Assembly (NCBI GenBank): GCA_021797295.1
Contig: JAKAAA010000042.1
Location: 1-9,237 of the forward strand
Reading direction: 5' to 3'
DNA length: 9,237 nucleotides
From: Thermoplasmata archaeon
GTDB taxonomy: Archaea > Thermoplasmatota > Thermoplasmata > Thermoplasmatales > Thermoplasmataceae
The notes under the pieces were generated by a model, which was given only the letters and a program-made list of their open reading frames with translations, did no database searches and had not been told where the DNA came from. This document shows, piece by piece, positions 1 through 7,017 of the stretch (its first letter is position 1; each line of letters opens with the position of its first letter). The position numbers and the translations under genes were made by a program.

Positions 1-2
1 CA

Positions 3-320
3 GTATCTGCAATGTGCCATATATCAAAGAATCTCTTTAATCAGGCAAATTACATTCTCAGAAAGCAGTTCTTTAGCAGGGAGAAAATGTCCTCTTATAA
101 AGAGCTCGCAAAAGAGTTTGCAAAGCCTTCAGATATGGAGGATAACAACAATTTCCAGAAACTGCCGGCACAGACAGCACAGTGGACAATAAAGAAGGTA
201 AAGGATTCATGGAACTCATTCTTTAAGGCACTTAAATCCTATAAGAAGAATCCGGAGTTGTTTTTAGGAGTTCCAAAGCCACCAAAATACAAGCATAAGG
301 ATGGGGAATTTATTTTATAG
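3..320 (+). pseudogene. tnpB: TnpB (IS200/IS605 family), N-terminal part, interrupted by a MITE
   Basis: This is the N-terminal part of a TnpB RNA-guided nuclease/accessory protein of IS200/IS605-type elements. The frame is open to the window edge (codons from position 3; first in-window ATG at 12), so the true start lies upstream and some N-terminal residues are missing. Recognisable family features are the SKNLFNQANYILR segment and the PKPPKYKHKDG segment before the first beta strand of the nuclease core. The frame ends at a TAG (318-320) supplied by the left terminal repeat of an inserted element, just after GEFIL. The same frame resumes after the insert as IFTNQQ, and joining the halves gives GEFILIFTNQQ, which fits the family pattern G-x-x-x-L-[IV]-[FY]-T-N-Q (from memory). 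As it stands this half has no nuclease residues and should be inactive. Confidence 0.85.
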
Positions 321-347
321 TTTATTACCTATATTTTTATACTTTTA
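318..347 (+). repeat. Left terminal inverted repeat of MITE
   Basis: The repeat starts TAGTTTATTACC and pairs with 496-525 at 24 of 30 positions. It lies immediately inside the TA at 316-317. It also supplies the TAG codon that ends the upstream tnpB half. Confidence 0.8.
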
Positions 348-481
348 TTCATGAATCTCGGAATCCAGCGTTTTGCAAATGTCAGGCTGCATGAGAGTTT
401 CTCAAAGCTATCCTTAATCCTGCTTTTCAGATCATTCTCATCCATCTTTCTCTCAATTGGATACATCTCTTTTTTTGCCAT
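329..481 (-). pseudogene. Remnant transposase ORF inside the MITE (N- and C-terminal ends fused)
   Basis: This ORF has ATG at 481-479 and TAG at 331-329, giving 50 residues. The start, MAKKEMYPIERKMDENDLK, is hydrophilic and resembles the N-terminus of IS630-type transposases known from Thermoplasmatales. The end, KLSCSLTFAKRWIPRFM, resembles the C-terminal segment of the same family. The join falls near residues 22-26 (around base 410), and the whole catalytic DDE domain is missing. This suggests the MITE arose from an autonomous element by one internal deletion that happened to keep frame. The family assignment rests on remembered sequence style, not on a search. The peptide cannot be a functional transposase. 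Confidence 0.5.
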
Positions 482-495
482 GAAAATGTAATACT

Positions 496-525
496 TATAA
501 GTATAATAATATTAGTAAATAACTA
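496..525 (-). repeat. Right terminal inverted repeat of MITE
   Basis: Read on the minus strand this repeat starts TAGTTATTTACT and matches the left repeat at 24 of 30 positions. It lies immediately inside the TA at 526-527. A TAA at 516-518 within it closes the tnpB frame upstream of the 3' half. Confidence 0.8.
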
Positions 526-563
526 TAATTTTCACCAACCAGCAGTGCCATATAGTTAATGGA

Positions 564-1412
564 ATGCTAAAATTCCCAAAAATAATGAATTTGGAGGTGG
601 AAACAGGATTAGATAATAATATGGATTTGAGAGAGGTTAGAGTTATACCGTCAGGTGTCGGCTATAATGTAGAGATCGTATATTCTAAAGAGATATCAGA
701 TTTTAATGAAGTAAGTGCAAACAGGATACTGGGAATAGATGTAGGTGTAAGGAATATCATAACCATTGGAAACAGCATATCTGAGAAAGGCATTGCTGTT
801 AAGGGTGGTGTTTTAAAATCCATAAACCAATATTTCAATAAGGAATTGGCAAGATTAAAATCTGTAAATGATAAACAGAGAAAGAATAAGGAGAACACTA
901 AAAGGATAAACAAATTATATGCAGTAAGGAACAGGAAGATAAGGGATGTAATGCATAAGCTCTCCAATGCTGTTATAGTATATGCAAAGAATCTAAAAAT
1001 AGATACAATTGTAATAGGCCATAACAGTGGATGGAAGCAGGATGTGGATATGGGAAAAAAGAACAACCAGGACTTTGTACAGATCCCTTTTAATACATTA
1101 ATTAATCAAATATATTATAAAGGACAGGAATACGGAATAAATGTAATAAAACAGGAAGAATCATACACATCTAAATGCTCATTTTTAGATAATGAAAGCA
1201 TTGAGAAGCATGAAACATACCTTGGAAAAAGAATAAAGAGAGGTGTATTTAAATCTTCCAATGGGAAGCTGATACATGCTGACCTACAGGCTTCCTACAA
1301 TATAATTAAAAAAGCAATCCCTGAAGCTTTTGCCAACGGGATAGAGGGTATTGGGTTATATCCAAGTAGTTTAAGCATAAAAGATATGATAACTTCTAAA
1401 GAGGTCTGTTAA
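564..1412 (+). pseudogene. tnpB: TnpB (IS200/IS605 family), C-terminal part with complete RuvC-like core
   Basis: This is the 3' part of the split tnpB, 282 residues from the first ATG; the frame is actually open back to 519 and begins IFTNQQ just after the MITE. The RuvC-I motif is GIDVGVRN (Asp59). A long Lys/Arg-rich helical stretch (about 95-128) follows. The usual RuvC-II glutamate position reads IVIGHNSGWKQ with Gly152, but Glu198/199 in KQEESYTSK is available. RuvC-III is IHADLQASYNI (Asp240). The four-cysteine zinc finger usual before RuvC-III is absent (single Cys205), as in the GWKQ-type TnpB subfamily. With the 5' part it forms a 399-residue frame within the window. No tnpA lies within the window. 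It could be annotated as a separate CDS, but it lacks the N-terminal RNA/DNA-binding half. Confidence 0.85.
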
Positions 1413-1471
1413 AATGGTTAACAGAAATCGTAACCTTATAGTAATCCCCGAGAAAACAAGCTATAGGTTAC
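1406..1471 (+). ncRNA. Candidate TnpB guide-RNA scaffold / element right-end hairpins
   Basis: Two hairpins sit at the tnpB 3' end. The first pairs CTGTTAA (1406-1412, including the stop codon) with TTAACAG (1418-1424) around a 5-nt loop. The second pairs GTAACCTTATAG (1430-1441) with CTATAGGTTAC (1461-1471), with one bulged T and a 19-nt loop. TnpB omega/re RNAs overlap the tnpB 3' end and run to the element's right end, and IS605-type right ends carry hairpins, so the position fits. The RNA's 5' limit and the exact transposon end cannot be fixed from this sequence. A smaller 6-bp stem lies further on (1481-1486 with 1491-1496). Confidence 0.4.
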
Positions 1472-1882
1472 ATAAAAAAATATTGATTATTCAATAATAG
1501 ATTTCATTGTCTAACTAAATTTAAACAATGATATTTCAATGTTTCAGATTTTAGTATTCTCGATCGAGGCTTTATTTAAATCTAAAATTCTTTACTTATC
1601 AACTATATAGAATAATATTAATAAATACCAACTAAGTGCTGCCTCTAACTAATTTTACTATGAAGTTACATAGTGAACTACTTCATGTCAAGGCAATGTA
1701 TCTCATGGATTCATTAACCATACTCCACGTAACACACATTTCTTCTATTGTATTACTGTTTTAAATATACTGTATAAATATGTTCATTCCAGAAATTCAA
1801 TGTTTATATATTATTTTAACTGATAACATAAATACTATCGTTCTAAAACATATAAATTTATACATTTGTTTCATGAAATATA
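1472..1882. other. AT-rich intergenic region upstream of amt
   Basis: No coding frame is convincing in this 410-bp stretch. It contains a perfect 10-bp palindrome CTCGATCGAG (1559-1568). It also has an inverted repeat ATGAAGT (1660-1666) / ACTTCAT (1680-1686) with a 13-nt spacer, which could be regulatory or chance. The amt promoter is at its right end, and the left end probably includes host sequence beyond the tnpB element. Confidence 0.5.
1851..1860 (+). promoter_or_regulatory. TATA element of amt (leaderless)
   Basis: TATAAATTTA lies about 28 bases before the amt ATG at 1883 when measured from its centre. That is the usual archaeal TATA-to-transcription-start distance, so the transcript probably starts at or next to the ATG. 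No Shine-Dalgarno sequence precedes the start, consistent with a leaderless mRNA. Confidence 0.55.
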
Positions 1883-3181
1883 ATGATATCTGGAATCATA
1901 GAATATTTTTCCCTTTCAAGGGTTTTAATCAATAATTTATGGGTTGTGATTGCGGCTTTATTTGTATTTATCATGACAATAGCTGTTGGCCTTCTGGAGA
2001 TAGGAGAATTAGGGAATAAATACAAAAACAGTTTATTGAAAACCATTGTTATTTCTGGAACCGCCATAGTAGTTATGGCTATTGTAGGCTTCAATACTGC
2101 TTTTGCACCGACTGTGGATGGGATTATAGGAAATCCTTTCTATAAAAGTGGCTTTTTCCTGGGGGGATTTTCATCCAGTTCTATTACTGTTACATGGTGG
2201 TCCATGACCGGAAAATATTTCAATACCGGATTAAAAATCGGAACTTATTATTTATTCGAAACGGCCTTTGCAGCAGTTACCCTCGCCCTGGTGGGTGTAA
2301 TCGTCCTACGGAAAATGAAATTCAAGGCATTTTTTATATTTTCAATCGTTTATTTTATAGTAATCTGGAATCTACCTGCTGCATGGATCTGGAATCCAAC
2401 AGGATGGCTGTACAGATTGGGCATGAGAGATTTTGCTGGAGGTCTAGTCGTCCATGGAGCCGCGGCAGCGGCCGGATTGGCACTTGTATATGAAATATGG
2501 AGGGAAGAAAAGAAAAAAGGTTTAAAGCAATCTCTAAAAATTAACATGCATATAAACAGTTCTTTTCTGGCAATGGGTATATTATTGCTGTGGGTCGGGT
2601 GGTTCGGATTCAACCCTGGAAGCGTACTTGCTTTCAATAGTGATGTTCTGATGGTTGTAATAACCACATTTGTTGCTTCTGGCGCCGCTATGATGTCAAC
2701 CATGCTATTTGGAGAATTATTGGACAGGAAAACCCCAATCATAATGGATGCAACCAACGGAATCCTGATGGGGCTCATTATAATTACACCTCTGGCTGGC
2801 TTTGTGAGTCCAGCCAGTGCCCTGATATTGGGGCTTATAGGAGGCCCACTATTTATTGGAGGGGAGAAATTATTTTCCAGGGTAAAGTGGTTTTCAGATC
2901 CGGTGGGGCTATTTCCAGGGCATGGACTCGGAGGTGTTTTCGGGGTTATAATGATAGCATTCTTTACACAGCATTCATTTGCAGTTGCTTCTGGGAACAG
3001 TGTTTTGCCTAACGGATTACTGTTTTATGGAGGATTTCCAGCATTGAGGCAGCTCGGGATAGAATTGCTAGGCATAGCCGTTGTTGTGATAGTTGTATTT
3101 GCCATATCTCTGGCTACCATATATATCATAAGTAAACTACTTCATGGCATATTGAATGATGAGACTTATGAGATAAAATAA
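1883..3181 (+). CDS. amt: Ammonium transporter (Amt/MEP/Rh family)
   Basis: This is an integral membrane channel for ammonium uptake, working as a trimer in the cytoplasmic membrane. The 432 residues fall in the family's usual range and form about eleven hydrophobic segments. Diagnostic motifs are DFAGGLVVHGAAAAAG (Asp183 and first pore His191), WFGFNPGS (240-247, the pore-lining Phe region) and FPGHGLGGVFG with the second pore His347. Both twin histidines are thus present. The C-terminal cytoplasmic tail is only about 16 residues after the last membrane span (SKLLHGILNDETYEIK), short for a region that in AmtB contacts the PII protein GlnK. No glnK lies next to it. The gene is monocistronic as far as visible and converges on kdgA with 27 bp between. 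The start is fixed by the TATA spacing. Confidence 0.95.
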   Translation: MISGIIEYFSLSRVLINNLWVVIAALFVFIMTIAVGLLEIGELGNKYKNSLLKTIVISGTAIVVMAIVGFNTAFAPTVDGIIGNPFYKSGFFLGGFSSSSITVTWWSMTGKYFNTGLKIGTYYLFETAFAAVTLALVGVIVLRKMKFKAFFIFSIVYFIVIWNLPAAWIWNPTGWLYRLGMRDFAGGLVVHGAAAAAGLALVYEIWREEKKKGLKQSLKINMHINSSFLAMGILLLWVGWFGFNPGSVLAFNSDVLMVVITTFVASGAAMMSTMLFGELLDRKTPIIMDATNGILMGLIIITPLAGFVSPASALILGLIGGPLFIGGEKLFSRVKWFSDPVGLFPGHGLGGVFGVIMIAFFTQHSFAVASGNSVLPNGLLFYGGFPALRQLGIELLGIAVVVIVVFAISLATIYIISKLLHGILNDETYEIK

Positions 3182-3208
3182 GAATTTGACATAAATGTAT
3201 GTAATAAT

Positions 3209-4081
3209 TTAAAATTTATAATTATATTTTTTGAATAATACTTCAATTTCGTCTTTTAATTTAAGCCTGTCTCCATTAGATATTTTAAAGAATGGTTCCC
3301 TGGGACTTCCAGCATGTACTCCTGTCATGATTTCCACCATGTCATATATAGAGGAAATTGTGCCGTATTTTCTGGATAATCCGGATAATTCATTGAGTAG
3401 AAACTGATATTTATCTCCATTCTCATTGTCATAATTTTCTTCTATATCCTTTATAATTTTATATCCGTAATTTCCAGCCCCTGAAACATACCCATCAAGG
3501 TTCAGCCTGAATGCGGATAAAATATACTGGTCAGGGCCGGTATAAACCTTGAAATCGTTTACATACATTTTTGTATTCAGAATGTCATTCATATCAAATG
3601 TAGTTTCCTTGATACCTATCACATTTCCACCCTCCTTCTTTATATCATTAACAATATCATAGGTTATGTTATACCCTGTTGTATCCGGATAATTATAGAT
3701 TATGGTAGGATATTCCGATGATATCTTAACATAGTACCTAACAAGCCATTCTCTTTTCATGCCTGTAAAATAATAAGGTGGGAGAGCTGCTACTGCGTGT
3801 ATCTTTTTCTTCTTTGCTGCCCTGGCCATATCAATAGAATCCTCCAGATTGAGCGACCCAACCTGAAGTATAACACTGTCAGGCATATTTGCAAAGGCAT
3901 CCAGTAACTCTAGTTTTTCAGGAGTTGAAATAGAAGGACCAATTCCGGTTGTTCCAGCTAAAAATAAATACTTCATGCCTCCCTTCAGCACATCATTACC
4001 GTGTTCCACGGCCAGTTTTTTATCAATTCTGTTATCAACAAATGGGGTGATTAATGGTATTATCGATTCTAGAGATTTCAT
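3209..4081 (-). CDS. kdgA: 2-keto-3-deoxygluconate (KDG) aldolase
   Basis: This is a class I Schiff-base aldolase of the DapA/NAL superfamily that splits 2-keto-3-deoxygluconate to pyruvate and glyceraldehyde in the archaeal Entner-Doudoroff pathway (cytoplasm). The 290-residue (beta/alpha)8 protein aligns along its length with Sulfolobus KdgA as I recall it. Shared features are the N-terminal IIPLITPF, the carboxylate-binding GTTG (43-46), QVGSLNL (73-79), catalytic Tyr129 in YNYPDTTG and Schiff-base Lys158 in GIKET. Sulfolobus Arg106, one of the residues that bind the phosphate of KDPG, is replaced by Gly107 here (YYFTGM versus YYYPRM). This suggests preference for the non-phosphorylated substrate, as described for Picrophilus and Thermoplasma. 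It diverges from acnA and converges on amt. A TATA element 24-25 bases before the ATG suggests leaderless transcription. Confidence 0.93.
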   Translation of the reverse strand: MKSLESIIPLITPFVDNRIDKKLAVEHGNDVLKGGMKYLFLAGTTGIGPSISTPEKLELLDAFANMPDSVILQVGSLNLEDSIDMARAAKKKKIHAVAALPPYYFTGMKREWLVRYYVKISSEYPTIIYNYPDTTGYNITYDIVNDIKKEGGNVIGIKETTFDMNDILNTKMYVNDFKVYTGPDQYILSAFRLNLDGYVSGAGNYGYKIIKDIEENYDNENGDKYQFLLNELSGLSRKYGTISSIYDMVEIMTGVHAGSPREPFFKISNGDRLKLKDEIEVLFKKYNYKF

Positions 4082-4100
4082 ACGTAAGTAAATAACAATG

Positions 4101-4110
4101 TATATTTAAG
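4101..4110 (-). promoter_or_regulatory. TATA element of kdgA (leaderless)
   Basis: On the minus strand this reads CTTAAATATA, centred about 24-25 bases before the kdgA ATG (4081). No ribosome-binding site lies in between, so the mRNA is probably leaderless. Confidence 0.5.
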
Positions 4111-4421
4111 TTTTCTATACAATACCTTTCTAAATTTGAATGGAACATTTCTATATGATGTTATACCAAAGCGAGTTTGTATTTAATCAGTATTTATGGA
4201 TATATAGAAATATTAAATCAAAAATGAAACTAAAGGCTAAGAAATTAATGTGAATTAGAAATGAAAACAAAACGGACGCCAACTGCTGAATTAATATTGA
4301 TATATAGGAGATGTTTAAAATGATACATGATTTTATTGTATCGATTCTTCTGTTATTTGATGATCATTTCATTATTAACAGGGGGTTTATATTTACACAT
4401 AATATGGTACACAACCACCTA

Positions 4422-4446
4422 TTCGGGATATCACCGAAATATTTCG
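4422..4446. promoter_or_regulatory. Overlapping palindromes upstream of acnA, candidate operator
   Basis: TTCGG (4422-4426) and CCGAA (4434-4438) form an inverted repeat around GATATCA. It overlaps a perfect 12-bp palindrome CGAAATATTTCG (4435-4446). The cluster ends about 12 bases before the proposed acnA TATA element (4458), where archaeal transcription factors commonly bind. The regulator is unknown. Confidence 0.4.
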
Positions 4447-4457
4447 ATATAATAATG

Positions 4458-4466
4458 TTAAAATAT
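4458..4466 (+). promoter_or_regulatory. Candidate TATA element of acnA
   Basis: TTAAAATAT is centred about 24 bases before the ATG at 4486, matching leaderless spacing. A second candidate, ATATAATAA (4447-4455), would suit a start nearer the TTG at 4471. The ATG is preferred because no Shine-Dalgarno sequence precedes either codon and the extra residues add nothing conserved. Confidence 0.4.
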
Positions 4467-4485
4467 CATCTTGGCTTTACAATAT

Positions 4486-6993
4486 ATGAACATACAGCAC
4501 AATACAATAAAAATAAAAGACAGGACTCTTAACTATTATCCATTGAATCAGCTAGCCGGCAAGTATGATGTTGATAATCTACCGTATTCATTTAAGATTT
4601 TACTGGAAAACGTGTTGAGGAATTATGACGGCGTTGATATAGATGATAGGTCGATAGAAAATCTTGCAAACATGAAGTCAGGGGCGGAAATGGCCTTTAA
4701 GCCTTCAAGGGTAGTTTTTCAGGATTATACTGGAGTTCCAATACTGGTGGACCTTGCAGCAATGCGGGAATACTACCAGAAAATGAGAAGGAACCCTGAA
4801 GAGGTTAATCCTGCAACAAAGTCAGACCTTGTTATTGACCATTCTATAATTGTAGATTCATTCCGCGGAGATGAGCCTATCATTCTGAATATGAAGGATG
4901 AATTCTCCAGAAATGTCGAAAGATATGACTTTCTTAAGTGGTCACAGCAATCTTTCAAGAATGTTAGAATTGTACCGCCAGGCCACGGAATAGTTCATCA
5001 GATCAACCTTGAATATTTATCATCAGTTGCGGTTATAGAAAATGGAGAGATATTTCCAGAGAGCCTCATAGGAGCAGATTCTCATACAACCATGATCGGA
5101 GGCATAGGAGTACTGGGCTGGGGAGTCGGCGGTCTGGAGGCTGAGGCTTCAATGCTCAATGAACCATATTTCATGACTGTCCCGGAGGTTATAGGTGTAA
5201 ATTTAAAGGGCAATGTTCCCACAGGGGTTACACCCACAGATGTCGTACTTTACATTACAAAAACACTACGTGCAAGGAATGTTGTGGGAAAATTTGTTGA
5301 GTTCTACGGGGCACTTTCTGAATTAACAGCACAGGATCGGGCAACAATATCCAATATGGCACCTGAATACGGAGCCACCATCGGATATTTTCCAGTGGAT
5401 AGTGAAACACTGAAATACCTCACAGGCACTGGTAGAGATGCAGAATCTGTAGAAAAATACTTCATGGAACAGGGCCTGTTCTATAACGGTCCAAAGAAAT
5501 ACAGCGATACCGTGGAAATCGATCTTTCTGATATTAAAAGTGCTGTTGCAGGTCCGAAGAATCCGGATGAGCTTGTAAATATAGATGATTTAAAGGGAAA
5601 AATAGATGAACTTATTAAAGACGGTAAAGACGGAAAGCTCGTTAAAAATGGATCGGTGGTTATTGCTGCAATCACAAGCTGTACAAATACATCTGATCCG
5701 TTTGTCCTTCTCGGAGCGGGACTCATGGCAAAAAAGGCAGTAGAACATAACATTGTACCGGCGCAGACAATAAAAACAAGCCTGGCTCCCGGATCTAAAG
5801 TAGTAACAGAATACCTGCAAAAGGCAGGTCTGATGAAGTACCTTAATAAAATTGGATTCGAACTGGTGGGTTACGGATGCACAACGTGCATAGGAAATGC
5901 AGGCCCCCTAATACCTGAAGTTCAGGATGACATGCTGAAAAATAATGTAAAAACTTTTGCAGTGCTCAGCGGGAACAGGAACTTTGAGGGAAGAATAAAT
6001 CCATATATTGCAGGAGCATTCCTTGCATCTCCCATGCTGGTAGTTGCCTTTGCACTTGCGGGAACGCTGGATATTGACCTTTCAAGAGAACCAATAGGCC
6101 AGGATAACGGAAAAGCTGTGTATCTCAGTGATATATGGCCAAGTACTGAGGAGATAAAGAAGTATTTCCATCTTGCCATGGATCCAGAAACGTACAAAAA
6201 GGAATACAGCGATGTATTCAAGGGGGATTCAAACTGGGAATCTATGAAATCAAGCGGGGGAATGATATTTGATTTTAAAAAGGATTCAACATACATAAAA
6301 ATGCCACCGTGGATGTACATGGAACCTGTAAAGGATGTAATAAATGGTAGAATATTTGCCATATTCGGGGATAAGATTACAACCGATCATATATCGCCGG
6401 CAGGGCCGATAACAAAGGATTCCGTTGCCGGAAAATATCTGGCATCGCTGGGAGTTACTGAGATGAATACCTTCGGTTCCCGCCGTGGAAACCATGAAGT
6501 AATGCTACGCGGTGGATTCTCCAATCCAAAAACACGGAATTTGATGGTAGATCATACTGGAGGTGATACTGTTTACTACCCGGATGGAGAAGTAATGACC
6601 TTCTACGAGGCAGCTATGAAATATAAACAAAATAATGTACCTTTAGTCATATTTGCAGGAAAGCAGTATGGATCCGGGAGCTCTAGGGACTGGGCAGCAA
6701 AGGTTACATCTCTTCTTGGCGTTAAGGCTGTGATAGCTGAAAGCTTTGAAAGAATTCACAGAAGCAACCTCGTAGATATGGGTATAATTCCAATACAGGT
6801 TAACAGTATTCCAAGTATGAAAGGCGATGAAATAGTTAACATAGAGGGTATCAATGATATCTCCATAGGAAAGGAATTAACTATAAAAATAAATGGAAAA
6901 CCGGTAAAGGGAAAGGCTCTGATAAATACAAATGCAGAGCTCAATTATGTAAAAACTGGAAATATACTGAAATATATAGCTTTATCCGCCTAA
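4486..6993 (+). CDS. acnA: Aconitate hydratase (aconitase A type)
   Basis: This enzyme isomerises citrate to isocitrate via cis-aconitate in the citric acid cycle, using a 4Fe-4S cluster (cytoplasm). From the ATG it has 835 residues, somewhat shorter than E. coli AcnA (891). The order is the usual AcnA/IRP one. An N-terminal region, YYPLNQLAGKYDVDNLPYS, aligns with AcnA. The active-site segment is DSHTTMIGGIGVLGWGVGG (from Asp198). Cluster ligands are Cys399 (TSCTNTS) and Cys465/Cys468 (GYGCTTCIGNAG). The C-terminal swivel domain has ITTDHISPAG and YGSGSSRDWAAK with substrate-binding Arg734. All three cluster cysteines are present, so catalysis is expected. The frame also contains a TTG at 4471 that would add five residues. 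The gene diverges from kdgA and converges on the acetyltransferase with 12 bp between. Confidence 0.97.
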   Translation: MNIQHNTIKIKDRTLNYYPLNQLAGKYDVDNLPYSFKILLENVLRNYDGVDIDDRSIENLANMKSGAEMAFKPSRVVFQDYTGVPILVDLAAMREYYQKMRRNPEEVNPATKSDLVIDHSIIVDSFRGDEPIILNMKDEFSRNVERYDFLKWSQQSFKNVRIVPPGHGIVHQINLEYLSSVAVIENGEIFPESLIGADSHTTMIGGIGVLGWGVGGLEAEASMLNEPYFMTVPEVIGVNLKGNVPTGVTPTDVVLYITKTLRARNVVGKFVEFYGALSELTAQDRATISNMAPEYGATIGYFPVDSETLKYLTGTGRDAESVEKYFMEQGLFYNGPKKYSDTVEIDLSDIKSAVAGPKNPDELVNIDDLKGKIDELIKDGKDGKLVKNGSVVIAAITSCTNTSDPFVLLGAGLMAKKAVEHNIVPAQTIKTSLAPGSKVVTEYLQKAGLMKYLNKIGFELVGYGCTTCIGNAGPLIPEVQDDMLKNNVKTFAVLSGNRNFEGRINPYIAGAFLASPMLVVAFALAGTLDIDLSREPIGQDNGKAVYLSDIWPSTEEIKKYFHLAMDPETYKKEYSDVFKGDSNWESMKSSGGMIFDFKKDSTYIKMPPWMYMEPVKDVINGRIFAIFGDKITTDHISPAGPITKDSVAGKYLASLGVTEMNTFGSRRGNHEVMLRGGFSNPKTRNLMVDHTGGDTVYYPDGEVMTFYEAAMKYKQNNVPLVIFAGKQYGSGSSRDWAAKVTSLLGVKAVIAESFERIHRSNLVDMGIIPIQVNSIPSMKGDEIVNIEGINDISIGKELTIKINGKPVKGKALINTNAELNYVKTGNILKYIALSA

Positions 6994-7017
6994 AAATAAA
7001 TTTTTTTAATTTATTTT
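6993..7017. terminator. AT-only inverted repeat between convergent genes, candidate bidirectional terminator
   Basis: AAAATAAATT (6993-7002) and AATTTATTTT (7008-7017) form a perfect 10-bp inverted repeat around five T. On the plus strand T7 (7001-7007) directly follows acnA; on the minus strand T5 (6996-6992) follows the acetyltransferase stop. Archaeal termination relies mainly on U-rich tracts, so this could serve both genes. Confidence 0.45.

Larger units (their letters stand above)
318..525. mobile_element. MITE (~208 bp), probable IS630/Tc1-mariner-type deletion derivative, inserted in tnpB
   Basis: The ends are imperfect inverted repeats: 318-347 matches the reverse complement of 496-525 at 24 of 30 positions, starting TAGTT on both ends. 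TA lies directly outside each end (316-317 and 526-527), as expected for TA-target duplication by IS630/Tc1-mariner transposases. Deleting 318-527 (element plus one TA; 210 bp, a multiple of three) joins the two tnpB halves in one frame with no stop. There is no full transposase, only a 50-codon minus-strand ORF, so movement would need a transposase from elsewhere. An alternative boundary uses ATTT (312-315 and 528-531) as a 4-bp duplication; it also preserves frame but gives a TnpB two residues shorter at a conserved spacing, so TA is preferred. Confidence 0.82.
4082..4485. other. Divergent intergenic region between kdgA and acnA
   Basis: This 404-bp region separates two outward-facing central-metabolism genes. 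It holds the kdgA TATA at its left end and the acnA palindromes and TATA at its right end. An inverted repeat GATACA (4322-4327) / TGTATC (4337-4342) and the 8-bp palindrome ATGATCAT (4360-4367) lie in the middle. The small plus-strand frame starting at 4311 overlaps the acnA start and is not accepted as a gene. Confidence 0.5.

Noticed and set aside
312..531. ATTT as a 4-bp target duplication of the MITE, or TATAGTT (316-322 and 551-557) as a 7-bp duplication.
   Set aside because: ATTT preserves frame but shortens a conserved TnpB spacing by two residues. TATAGTT breaks the frame and does not coincide with the inverted-repeat ends. TA fits both tests.
4471..4485. TTG start adding five residues to aconitase.
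   Set aside because: There is no Shine-Dalgarno sequence, and the spacing to the nearest TATA suits ATG 4486 better. It is kept only as an alternative.
4311..4532. 73-residue plus-strand ORF upstream of acnA with a nearby AGGAG.
   Set aside because: It overlaps the acnA start and promoter, has no recognisable family, and the AGGAG directly abuts the first ATG. It is probably chance.
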